A stretch of 64,000 nt of DNA, from the NCBI GenBank assembly GCA_949935795.1, contig CATLFX010000010.1, positions 1 to 64,000 of the forward strand, read 5' to 3'. The notes beneath the pieces were generated by a model, which did not search any database, was not told the origin of the DNA, and worked only from the letters and a program-made list of their open reading frames with translations. Source of the DNA: an uncultured Oscillospiraceae bacterium (GTDB lineage: Bacteria > Bacillota > Clostridia > Oscillospirales > Oscillospiraceae). How positions within the stretch are numbered: position 1 is the first letter of the stretch; each line of letters starts with the position of its first letter. The position numbers and the translations under genes were made by a program. Positions 42,081 through 49,787 of this stretch are shown here, piece after piece.

Positions 42081-43469
42081 ATGAAACTGTGGGCGGGCCG
42101 TTTCCAGAAGGAGACCGACACCCTGGTCAACGATTTTAACTCGTCCATCGGCTTTGACGCCCGGCTGTACGAGCAGGATATCCGGGGCTCTATGGCCCAC
42201 GCCGCCATGCTGGGCAAAACCGGCGTCATTGAGGAGCACGAGGCGGAGAAGATCGTGGAGGGCCTCCAGGCTATTTTGGCGGACATCGAGGCGGACCAGG
42301 TGGAGTTCTCCCTGGACAACGAGGACATCCACATGAACATCGAGGCCCTGCTGACCCAGCGCATCGGGCAGACGGGCAAGCGGCTGCACACCGCCCGGTC
42401 CCGCAACGACCAGGTGGCCACCGACTTCCGGCTGTACGTGAAGGAGGAGATCCCCCACATCATCGGCATGGTGCTGGACCTGGAAAAGGTGCTGGTGAAA
42501 AAGGCCAAGGCCAACCTGTCCACCGTCATGCCGGGCTACACTCATTTACAGCGGGCCCAACCCACCACCTTCGGCCACTACATGATGGCCTACGCCAACA
42601 TGCTCAAGCGGGACGTGACCCGTTTGGAGGACTGCAGGTCGCGGATGGACGAATGTCCCCTGGGCTCCGGGGCGCTGGCCACCTCCACCTACCCGGTGGA
42701 CCGGTTCCAGACCGCCGCCGCCCTGGGTTTTGCCAAGCCCACCGACAACTCCATGGACTCGGTGTCCGACCGGGACTACGCCATTGAGCTGCTGTCCGCC
42801 CTGTCCATTTTGATGATGCATCTGTCCAGGTTCTCCGAGGAGATCATCCTGTGGTGCTCCTGGGAGTTCAAGTTCGTGGAGCTGGACGACGCCTACTCCA
42901 CCGGCTCCTCCATCATGCCCCAGAAGAAGAACCCCGACGTGGCCGAGCTGGTCCGGGGCAAGACGGGGCGGGTGTACGGTTCCCTCATCACCCTGCTCAC
43001 TGTGATGAAGGGCCTGCCCCTGGCCTACAATAAGGATATGCAGGAGGACAAGGAGCCGGTGTTTGACGCCATCGACACCGTGGAGCTGTGCGTCCCCGTG
43101 TTTGCCGCCATGCTAGATACCTTGACGGTGAAGGACAAAAACATGGCCCGGGCGGCGTCGGTGGGTTTCATCAACGCCACTGACTGCGCCGACTACCTGG
43201 TGAAGAAGGGGATGCCCTTCCGGGAGGCCTACATGATCGTGGGCCGTCTGGTCCACATGTGCATCCGGACGGGAGAAAGCCTTGACACCCTGCCGCTGAA
43301 GGACTTCCGGGCCATCTCCGGGCTGTTCGACGAGAGCGTGTACGACGCTCTCCAGCTCAAGACCTGCGTCAACGAGCGCAAGGTGTACGGCGGGCCGTCG
43401 GAGGAGAGCGTGAAGCGGCAGATCGCTCTCATCGAGGAGTTTGTGGCCACGCGGAAGGCGGAGGGCTGA
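42081..43469 (+). CDS. argH: Argininosuccinate lyase
   Basis: Splits argininosuccinate into arginine and fumarate. 462 residues of the fumarase/aspartase superfamily: LWAGRFQKETDTLVNDFNSS, IHMNIEALLTQRIG, TARSRNDQVATDFRLYV, PGYTHLQRAQPTTFGHY, and the SSIMPQKKNPDVAELVRGK signature. AAGGAGCGATCAGT lies before the ATG. Confidence 0.97.
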   Translation: MKLWAGRFQKETDTLVNDFNSSIGFDARLYEQDIRGSMAHAAMLGKTGVIEEHEAEKIVEGLQAILADIEADQVEFSLDNEDIHMNIEALLTQRIGQTGKRLHTARSRNDQVATDFRLYVKEEIPHIIGMVLDLEKVLVKKAKANLSTVMPGYTHLQRAQPTTFGHYMMAYANMLKRDVTRLEDCRSRMDECPLGSGALATSTYPVDRFQTAAALGFAKPTDNSMDSVSDRDYAIELLSALSILMMHLSRFSEEIILWCSWEFKFVELDDAYSTGSSIMPQKKNPDVAELVRGKTGRVYGSLITLLTVMKGLPLAYNKDMQEDKEPVFDAIDTVELCVPVFAAMLDTLTVKDKNMARAASVGFINATDCADYLVKKGMPFREAYMIVGRLVHMCIRTGESLDTLPLKDFRAISGLFDESVYDALQLKTCVNERKVYGGPSEESVKRQIALIEEFVATRKAEG

Positions 43470-43470
43470 C

Positions 43471-43848
43471 ATGGACCTGGCCCTATTTTTCAAGAGTGTG
43501 CTGGATCAGGACCGCGCCCCGGTGGTGCTGTGCGATTTGGAGCACGCCATCATCTACATGAACCCGGCGGCAGGGGAGCGGTACGTCGGGCAGGGCGGCA
43601 TGGGTCTGGTGGGGACCAGCCTGCTGGAATGCCATCCTCCCAAGGCCAACGAAATGATCCAGCGGGTGGTGGACTGGTTCCAGGCGGATCAGAAGCATAA
43701 CCTGATTTACACCTTCCGAAACGATAAGGAGAACAAGGACGTGTACATGGCGGCCCTGCGGGACGGGAATGGCGTGCTCATCGGTTATTATGAGAAGCAC
43801 GAGTACCGGGACCGGGAGACCGGGACGCTGTATGATTTCAAGCCGTGA
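43471..43848 (+). CDS. Small PAS-domain protein in the arg operon
   Basis: 125 residues, one PAS fold only: ALFFKSVLDQDRAPVVLCDL, IIYMNPAAGERYVGQGG, LVGTSLLECHPPKANEMI, FRNDKENKDVYMAALRDGNG, ending YYEKHEYRDRETG. There is no output domain, so it may act as a sensor or partner protein binding a cofactor or ligand. ATG at 43471 follows the argH TGA by one base, with GGAGGG inside argH, so it is translationally coupled. No known step of arginine synthesis needs such a protein. Confidence 0.85.
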   Translation: MDLALFFKSVLDQDRAPVVLCDLEHAIIYMNPAAGERYVGQGGMGLVGTSLLECHPPKANEMIQRVVDWFQADQKHNLIYTFRNDKENKDVYMAALRDGNGVLIGYYEKHEYRDRETGTLYDFKP

Positions 43849-43863
43849 ACGGCATAGGACGTG

Positions 43864-44811
43864 ATGGACATGGCTAAGCCAAAAATTTATATCGACGGCA
43901 AGGAGGGCACCACCGGCCTGCAAATTTACCAGCGGCTGGGGGCGCGGGACGATATCGAGCTGCTGCTCATCGACGAGGACAAGCGCAAGGACGTGGAGGA
44001 GCGGCGCAGGCTGCTGAACGCCGCCGACCTGGTGTTCCTGTGCCTGCCCGACGGAGCAGCCCGTGAAGCGGTTTCCCTTGTCACCAATGAGCACACCCGG
44101 GTCATTGACTGCTCCACTGCCCACCGCACGGCGGAGGGCTGGGTGTACGGCTTCCCGGAGCTCCACGGCCAGCGGGAAAAAATCAGGACCGCGAAGCGGG
44201 TGGCGAACCCCGGCTGTTACGCCACCGGTTTTCTGTCCCTGACCCGCCCGCTGGTGGAGATGGGAGCGCTGGCCCCAGACTCATTCGTGACCTGCCACGC
44301 TCTGTCCGGCTACACCGGGGCGGGAAAGAAGGCCATCGCCCAATATACCGCCCCGGACCGGGAGCAGGAGCTGGATTCTCCCCGGCACTACGCCGTCACC
44401 CTGGGCCATAAACATATCCCGGAGATGATGGCGGTGAGCGGTTTGCGCCAAAAGCCCATCTTCATGCCCATGATCTGTGACTTTCCCCAGGGCATGACGG
44501 TGACGGTTCCGCTGTTTGTGGAGCAGCTGAGGGGCGCACGGTCCATCGCCGCCCTCCGGGAGCTGTATGACGGCTACTATGCCGGAAGCCCCGTCGTGCA
44601 GCTGCGGCCCGCCGACGCTCCCAGCTGCGGCTTCATCGGCTCCAACAACCTGGCAGGTAAAGATACTTTACAGATATTCGTCAACGGCAATGAGGAGCAG
44701 CTGATGCTCACCGCCCGGCTGGACAACCTGGGCAAGGGGGCCTCCGGCGCGGCGGTGCAGAATATGAACCTGATGCTGGGCTTCGAGGAGACTAAAGGCT
44801 TGAATCTGTGA
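43864..44811 (+). CDS. argC: N-acetyl-gamma-glutamyl-phosphate reductase (type 2)
   Basis: Reduces N-acetylglutamyl phosphate with NADPH. About 315 residues, the short form: KIYIDGKEGTTGLQIYQRL, LVFLCLPDGAAREAVSLV, VIDCSTAHRT, ANPGCYATGFLSLTRPLVEM (catalytic Cys of NPGCYATG), SGYTGAGKKAIAQY, HKHIPEMMAV. ATG at 43864 is chosen with AGGA nearby; 43870 (MAKPKIYI) or GTG at 43861 are possible alternatives. It ends inside an A/T palindrome, 184 bp before argJ. Confidence 0.93.
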   Translation: MDMAKPKIYIDGKEGTTGLQIYQRLGARDDIELLLIDEDKRKDVEERRRLLNAADLVFLCLPDGAAREAVSLVTNEHTRVIDCSTAHRTAEGWVYGFPELHGQREKIRTAKRVANPGCYATGFLSLTRPLVEMGALAPDSFVTCHALSGYTGAGKKAIAQYTAPDREQELDSPRHYAVTLGHKHIPEMMAVSGLRQKPIFMPMICDFPQGMTVTVPLFVEQLRGARSIAALRELYDGYYAGSPVVQLRPADAPSCGFIGSNNLAGKDTLQIFVNGNEEQLMLTARLDNLGKGASGAAVQNMNLMLGFEETKGLNL

Positions 44812-44858
44812 CACTTTTTCTTGAAAGAAAAAGTGTCCAAAAAGAACTTTTTGTTCGC
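44810..44858. repeat. A/T palindromic element, copy 6
   Basis: GACACTTTTTCTTGAAAGAA then AAAGTGTCCAAAAAGAACTTTT immediately after the argC stop. The perfect hairpin could act as a terminator or attenuator in the operon. Confidence 0.7.
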
Positions 44859-44934
44859 TGACAGCCAATGAGGCCTGCGTTAAGCCTCCGCCCGGCAACG
44901 GGAATGGTGCAGGGAAGCATCAAAAGCGAAACGA

Positions 44935-44975
44935 AGTTTCGCTTCAAAAGTTTCTTTTCAAAGAAAAGGAACAAT
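44935..44975. repeat. A/T palindromic element, copy 7
   Basis: AAAAGTTTCTTTTCAAAGAAAAGGAACA just upstream of the argJ RBS. With copy 6 it brackets a 76-bp spacer in inverted orientation. Confidence 0.6.
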
Positions 44976-44995
44976 ACCGAATAGGAGTTGCGATC

Positions 44996-46219
44996 ATGTT
45001 GAAAGAGATTTCCGGCGGCATCTGCGCCGCCAAGGGCTTTACCGCCGCCGGGGTGCACTGCGGGGTCAAGGCGGGGAGCAGCCCGGACAAAAACGACCTG
45101 GCCATGATCCTGTCGGAGCGGGAGTGCTCCGCCGCCGCCGTCTACACCCTGAACCGGGTGAAGGCCGCCCCCATCTACGTCACCATGGGCAATCTGGAGG
45201 ACGGGGTGTGCCGGGGGGTTATTGCCAACAGCGGCAATGCCAACGCCTGCGCCCCCCAGAGCCACGAGAACGCCGAGGCCATGTGCGCCCTGGCCGCCCA
45301 GGCCACGGGCCTGAAGCCGGGGGACTTTGTGGTGGCCTCCACCGGCGTCATCGGCCAGGAACTGAACATCTCCGCCATTGAGAAGGGAATGCCCGCACTG
45401 GTGTCCGCCCTGAACGCCGACGGCTCCGACGCCGCCGCCCGGGCGGTCATGACCACCGACACGGTGAAAAAGGAGACCGCCGTGGCCGTCACCATCGGCG
45501 GCAAAACTGTCACCATCGGGGCCATCGCCAAGGGCTCCGGCATGATCCACCCCAACATGGGCACCATGCTGTGCTTCATCACCACCGACTGCGCCATCAC
45601 CCCGGACGTGCTCCAGGACGCCCTCCACGACATCGTCCCCCGCACCTTCAACCGGGTCACCGTGGACGGGGACACCTCCACCAACGACATGTGCGTGGTG
45701 CTGGCCAACGGCATGGCGGGCAACGAGCAGATCGAGTGGAAGGACGACGACTACACCCTGTTCCACAAGGCCCTCCGCCAGGTGTGCGAGACCATGGCCC
45801 GCGCCATCGCCGCCGACGGCGAGGGCGCGTCCCGGCTGGTGACCTGCACCGTCAAATCCGCCCGTAGCGAGGAGAGCGCCGAGCGGCTGGCCAAGGCGGT
45901 GGTGGGCTCCTCCCTGGTGAAGGCGGCGTTGTTCGGCGCGGACGCCAACTGGGGCCGGGTGCTGTGCGCCATGGGCTATTCCAAGGCCCCCTTCCGCCCG
46001 GAGTATGTGGACATCGGCTTCTCCTCCATTCAGGGGAGCATCCTGGTGTGCGAGAAGGGCACCGGCCTGGACTTTGACGAGGAGCTGGCCAAAAAGATCC
46101 TTACCCAGGACGAGGTGGTCATTGACGTGGCCCTCAACGAGGGGAGCCACGAGGCCACCTGCTGGGGCTGTGACCTCACATATGATTACGTCAAAATCAA
46201 CGGCGACTATAGAACTTGA
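44996..46219 (+). CDS. argJ: Bifunctional ornithine acetyltransferase / N-acetylglutamate synthase
   Basis: Recycles the acetyl group from N-acetylornithine to glutamate, and can also use acetyl-CoA. 407 residues with the self-cleavage site KGSGMIHPNMGTMLCF; the Thr after Gly is the N-terminal nucleophile of the beta chain. Other marks are SGNANACAPQSHENAEAM, VTVDGDTSTNDMCVV and GADANWGRVLCAMGYS. ATAGGAG lies eight bases before the ATG. The cyclic pathway explains why argA and argE are not seen. Confidence 0.95.
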   Translation: MLKEISGGICAAKGFTAAGVHCGVKAGSSPDKNDLAMILSERECSAAAVYTLNRVKAAPIYVTMGNLEDGVCRGVIANSGNANACAPQSHENAEAMCALAAQATGLKPGDFVVASTGVIGQELNISAIEKGMPALVSALNADGSDAAARAVMTTDTVKKETAVAVTIGGKTVTIGAIAKGSGMIHPNMGTMLCFITTDCAITPDVLQDALHDIVPRTFNRVTVDGDTSTNDMCVVLANGMAGNEQIEWKDDDYTLFHKALRQVCETMARAIAADGEGASRLVTCTVKSARSEESAERLAKAVVGSSLVKAALFGADANWGRVLCAMGYSKAPFRPEYVDIGFSSIQGSILVCEKGTGLDFDEELAKKILTQDEVVIDVALNEGSHEATCWGCDLTYDYVKINGDYRT

Positions 46220-46238
46220 TAACGAGGTGGTTTGAACC

Positions 46239-47093
46239 ATGTCTTCCCTGATTGACCGGGCACAGGTGCTGGCCGAGGCCATGCCCTACATCCAAAAGTA
46301 CAACGGCAAGACCGTGGTGGTGAAGTACGGCGGTAACGCCATGATCTCGGAGGACCTGCGCCAGGCGGTGATCTCCGACCTCATCCTGCTCTCCCTGGTG
46401 GGGGTCCGGGTGGTGGTGGTCCACGGCGGCGGGCCGGAGATCAGCGACATGCTCCGCCGTCTGGGCCATGAGTCCAAATTTGTGGACGGCCTGCGCTACA
46501 CCGACGAGGAGACCATGGAGGTGGTCCAGCAAGTGCTGTGCGGCAAGGTGAACAAGGACCTGGCCGCCCTCATCAACGGCCAGGGGGGCCGGGCGGTGGG
46601 CCTGTGCGGCATAGACGCCGACCTGTTCCAGGCTGTCCGGCTGGATGAGAAATACGGCCTGGTGGGCTCCATCCAGAAGGTGGTACCCGATGTGGTGGAG
46701 GATGCTTTGCGCAACGGCTACATCCCGGTAATCTCCACCGTGGCCCGGGGCGTGGACGGCCCCACCGCCTACAACGTGAACGCCGACACCGCCGCCGCCA
46801 AGCTGGCAATCGCCATGAACGCAGAGAAGCTGCTGCTGCTCACCGACGTGCGGGGTCTGCTCACCGACCCGGCGGACGAGGTCACCCTGATCCCCCACGC
46901 CCGGGCCTCGGAAATCCCGGGGCTGGTGAAGGACGGCGTCATTAAGGGCGGCATGATCCCCAAGATCGACTGCGCTGTGGAGGCGGTGCGCTCCGGCGTG
47001 CGCTCCGCCGTCATTCTGGACGGGCGCATTCCCCACTCCATCCTCATCGAGCTCTTGAGCGACGCTGGGGTGGGGACTATGATCACGGTGTAA
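46239..47093 (+). CDS. argB: Acetylglutamate kinase
   Basis: Phosphorylates N-acetylglutamate; feedback control by arginine is known in cyclic-pathway bacteria. 284 residues: VVKYGGNAMISEDLRQAV, VVVVHGGGPEISDMLRRLG, KFVDGLRYTDEETMEVVQQV, AYNVNADTAAAKLAIAMNAE, LLLTDVRGLL, and VKDGVIKGGMIPKI. GAGGTGG lies eight bases before the ATG, 19 bp after argJ. Confidence 0.96.
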   Translation: MSSLIDRAQVLAEAMPYIQKYNGKTVVVKYGGNAMISEDLRQAVISDLILLSLVGVRVVVVHGGGPEISDMLRRLGHESKFVDGLRYTDEETMEVVQQVLCGKVNKDLAALINGQGGRAVGLCGIDADLFQAVRLDEKYGLVGSIQKVVPDVVEDALRNGYIPVISTVARGVDGPTAYNVNADTAAAKLAIAMNAEKLLLLTDVRGLLTDPADEVTLIPHARASEIPGLVKDGVIKGGMIPKIDCAVEAVRSGVRSAVILDGRIPHSILIELLSDAGVGTMITV

Positions 47094-47105
47094 GGGGGCG
47101 TTGAT

Positions 47106-48281
47106 ATGACCTTTGAGGAACTGAGAGAGCTGGACAGTCAATATGTGGTCCAGAGCTATGGCCGCAACCCCATCGCCATAGACCACGGCCAGGGGGCCGC
47201 GCTGTACGGCCTGGACGGCAAGGAGTATATCGACTTCGCCTCCGGCATCGGGGTGCTGTCGGTGGGCACCGCCAATCCCAAGTGGCAGGCGGCTGTGGCC
47301 GAACAGGCGGGCAGGATGGGCCACGTCTCCAACCTGTACTACTCTGAGCCCTACGTCAGGCTGGCGGAAAAGCTGTGCACCCGGTCCGGCATGGCGGCGG
47401 CCTTTTTCGGCAATTCCGGGGCGGAGGCCAATGAGGGAATCATTAAGCTGGCCCGGAAGTGGTCTTGGGAGAAGTACGGCGAGGGGCGGGGCACCATCAT
47501 CACTCTGAACCGCTCCTTCCATGGCCGCACCATCACCACTTTGGCCGCCACGGGGCAGGACGTGTTTCACAAATACTTTTTCCCCTTCACCGAGGGCTTC
47601 CGCCGGGCGGACCCCGATCTGGACAGCGTGAAGCAGGCGGCAGGCCACGACGTGTGCGCCGTGCTGGTGGAGCTGGTCCAGGGGGAGGGGGGTGTACTGC
47701 CCCTGAACCCGGATTTTGTCCACGAGCTGATCCAGCTGTGCCAGGACAGGGATTGGCTGTTCCTGGTGGACGAGGTGCAGACCGGCATTGGCCGCACCGG
47801 CTCCCTGTTCTGCTTCCAGCAGTACGGCGTTCAGCCCGACGCGGTGTCCTTTGCCAAGGGCGTGGCCGGGGGCCTGCCCATGGGCGGCTTCCTGGTGAAC
47901 GAGCGCTGCCGGAAGGTGTTCGGCCCCGGCGATCACGCCTCCACCTTTGGCGGAAACCCGGTGTCCGCAGCCGCGGCCTGCGCGGTGCTGGACATTCTGG
48001 ACGACGGGGCCATCGCCCAGGTGAAGGAGAAGGGCGCGTATCTGCGGGAGTCCATTGAGGCCATGGACCTGCCCTGCCTGGGCAAGACCCGGGGCATGGG
48101 GCTGATGATCGGCGTGGAGGTCAAAGACGGCTTCTCCAACAAGGAGTTGTGCGCCAAGCTGAACCGGGCGGGCTTGCTGTCCCTCACCGCCGGGTCGGGC
48201 CTGCGGTTCCTGCCGCCGCTGACCATCACCCAGGAGGAGATGGACAAAGGGCTGGCCATTCTGAAAGAAACGCTTTCCTGA
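47106..48281 (+). CDS. argD: Acetylornithine aminotransferase
   Basis: PLP enzyme making N-acetylornithine from the semialdehyde and glutamate. 391 residues: IDFASGIGVLSVGTANPKW, FFGNSGAEANEGIIKLARKW, NRSFHGRTITTLAATGQ, FLVDEVQTGIGRTGSLFCFQ, and SFAKGVAGGLPMGGFL (PLP lysine). GGGGGCG lies before the ATG, 12 bp after argB. Confidence 0.95.
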   Translation: MTFEELRELDSQYVVQSYGRNPIAIDHGQGAALYGLDGKEYIDFASGIGVLSVGTANPKWQAAVAEQAGRMGHVSNLYYSEPYVRLAEKLCTRSGMAAAFFGNSGAEANEGIIKLARKWSWEKYGEGRGTIITLNRSFHGRTITTLAATGQDVFHKYFFPFTEGFRRADPDLDSVKQAAGHDVCAVLVELVQGEGGVLPLNPDFVHELIQLCQDRDWLFLVDEVQTGIGRTGSLFCFQQYGVQPDAVSFAKGVAGGLPMGGFLVNERCRKVFGPGDHASTFGGNPVSAAAACAVLDILDDGAIAQVKEKGAYLRESIEAMDLPCLGKTRGMGLMIGVEVKDGFSNKELCAKLNRAGLLSLTAGSGLRFLPPLTITQEEMDKGLAILKETLS

Positions 48282-48296
48282 GCGGAGGAGATATCC

Positions 48297-49211
48297 ATGA
48301 AAAAAGATTTGCTCAAGCTGCTGGACCTGACTCGGGAGGACATCCACGAGATTTTGGACACAGCGGACCAGATGAAATTCAGCCAGAAGCATCACATCGC
48401 CCACGACCACCTGAAGGGCAAGACCCTGGCCATGATCTTTGAGAAGAATTCCACCCGGACCCGGGTATCCTTTGAGGTGGGCATGTATCAGCTGGGGGGG
48501 CACGCCCTGTTCCTGTCCGGCAAAGAGAGCCAGATCGGCAGGGGAGAGCCGGTGGAGGACACCGCCCGGGTGCTGGCCCGGTACTGCGACGGCATCATGA
48601 TTCGCACCTTTGCCCAGGCGGAGGTGGAGGGGCTGGCTCAAAAAGCGTCCATTCCCGTCATCAACGGACTCACTGACTTTGCCCATCCCTGCCAGGTGCT
48701 GGCCGACCTGATGACCGTCCGGGAGAAAATGACCCGGCTGGAGGGGCTGAAGCTGGCCTTTGTGGGGGACGGCAACAACATGGCCAACTCCCTCATCGTG
48801 GGCGGCCTGAAGTGCGGCATGGACGTGTCCGTGGCCTGTCCGGAGGGGTACGATCCGGACCCGGCGGTGCTGGACTTCGCCAAAACCGTGACGGACCGCA
48901 AATTTGAGCTGGTCCGGGCCCCCGCGGACGCCGTGGTGAATGCCGACGTGGTCATCACCGACGTCTGGGCCTCCATGGGCCAGGAGGAGGAGCGGGCCAT
49001 CCGGGCGAAAGCCTTCGCGGGCTACTGCATTGACGAGGGATTGATGAAGCTCACCCACCCCGGCTGTATGGTTCAGCACTGTCTCCCCGCCCACAAGGGA
49101 GAGGAGATCAGCGCCGAAGTTTTTGAGGCTCACGCCGATGAGATTTTCGAGGAGGCGGAGAACCGGCTCCACGCCCAAAAGGCGGTTTTGTACCTGCTGA
49201 TGAAGGACTAG
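48297..49211 (+). CDS. argF: Ornithine carbamoyltransferase
   Basis: Makes citrulline from ornithine and carbamoyl phosphate. 304 residues: DLLKLLDLTREDIHEILDTA, MIFEKNSTRTRVSFEVGMY (carbamoyl-phosphate loop STRTR), RYCDGIMIRTFAQ, LTDFAHPCQVLADLMT, FVGDGNNMANSLI, and MVQHCLPAHKGEEIS. GGAGGAG lies before the ATG. It is the last gene of the operon; carAB is not in the window. An A/T palindrome starts at its stop codon. Confidence 0.96.
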   Translation: MKKDLLKLLDLTREDIHEILDTADQMKFSQKHHIAHDHLKGKTLAMIFEKNSTRTRVSFEVGMYQLGGHALFLSGKESQIGRGEPVEDTARVLARYCDGIMIRTFAQAEVEGLAQKASIPVINGLTDFAHPCQVLADLMTVREKMTRLEGLKLAFVGDGNNMANSLIVGGLKCGMDVSVACPEGYDPDPAVLDFAKTVTDRKFELVRAPADAVVNADVVITDVWASMGQEEERAIRAKAFAGYCIDEGLMKLTHPGCMVQHCLPAHKGEEISAEVFEAHADEIFEEAENRLHAQKAVLYLLMKD

Positions 49212-49500
49212 TTACTTTTTCTCGAGAGAAAAAGTAACCAAAAAGAGCTTTAGACCGCTGATGGACAGTGTGGTCTGTGGCGCATTTCTGCCCGGCGACG
49301 GAACGCGATGGAGAAATCATGTGACTTTTTTAAAAGAAAAAGTAGCCAAAAAGAGCTTTAGACCGCTACAGCCAGGGTAGTAATCGAAAAATTGCCGCCC
49401 TGTGACGCACATTTTGCCATATGATAAAGCGAAATGAAGTTTCGCTGTTAAAGGTTTCTTCTTTATTCCTTTTCTTTTTAAAGAAAAGGAATAAAGAGCC
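49208..49500. repeat. Cluster of A/T palindromic elements, copies 8-10
   Basis: Two direct copies run from TACTTTTT or GACTTTTT through AAAAAGTA(A/G)CC to CAAAAAGAGCTTTAGACCGC (49210-49258 and 49319-49369). A third is at 49450-49498 (CCTTTTCTTTTTAAAGAAAAGG). The first follows the argF stop directly. They probably serve as terminators of the arg operon. Confidence 0.65.
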
Positions 49501-49720
49501 CTCTCTCTAGTGGTGCCTGATAAAGAACAAGACAAAAAGCGCAAAATTATTAGGTAGTCACCGAATGTCAGCGCCAAGCAGAAAATGTCGATTGTCGCCG
49601 AAATGGAATGTCATTTTTCGACATTTCCTGTCCGGCGAAAAACTACAAAATTGCTCCGGCGTTGACAACCTTATCGCTTACGTTCTGAAATAGCCGGCGG
49701 GTCTTTTTTCACAAAAGGAA
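49501..49720. other. Gene-free interval with inverted repeat and promoter-like sequence
   Basis: No credible ORF. AAATGTCG (about 49577-49584) and CGACATTT (about 49619-49626) form an inverted pair. TTGACA near 49663, 18 bases from TGAAAT, looks like a plus-strand promoter pointing at the glgA 3' end, where no plus-strand gene exists. A short antisense transcript is possible. Confidence 0.3.
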
Positions 49721-49758
49721 GGCGCTGGAGACAGTTTAGAAAACTGTTCTCCAGCGCC
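49721..49758 (-). terminator. Terminator of glgA
   Basis: GGCGCTGGAG-ACAGTTT pairs with AAACTGT-CTCCAGCGCC (one-base bulge), with T-rich sequence on the minus strand after it. Confidence 0.85.
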
Positions 49759-49787
49759 TCTGCCAATTTCGAGGGAACCACTCCCGG

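Noticed and set aside
46197..49178. 993-codon minus-strand open frame across argB-argF
   Set aside because: It is antisense to three well-supported arginine genes and has a His/Gly/Ala-rich shadow composition.
49208..49500. A/T palindromes as a possible CRISPR array
   Set aside because: Only two direct copies, irregular spacing and palindromic cores; no spacer-repeat pattern and no cas genes.
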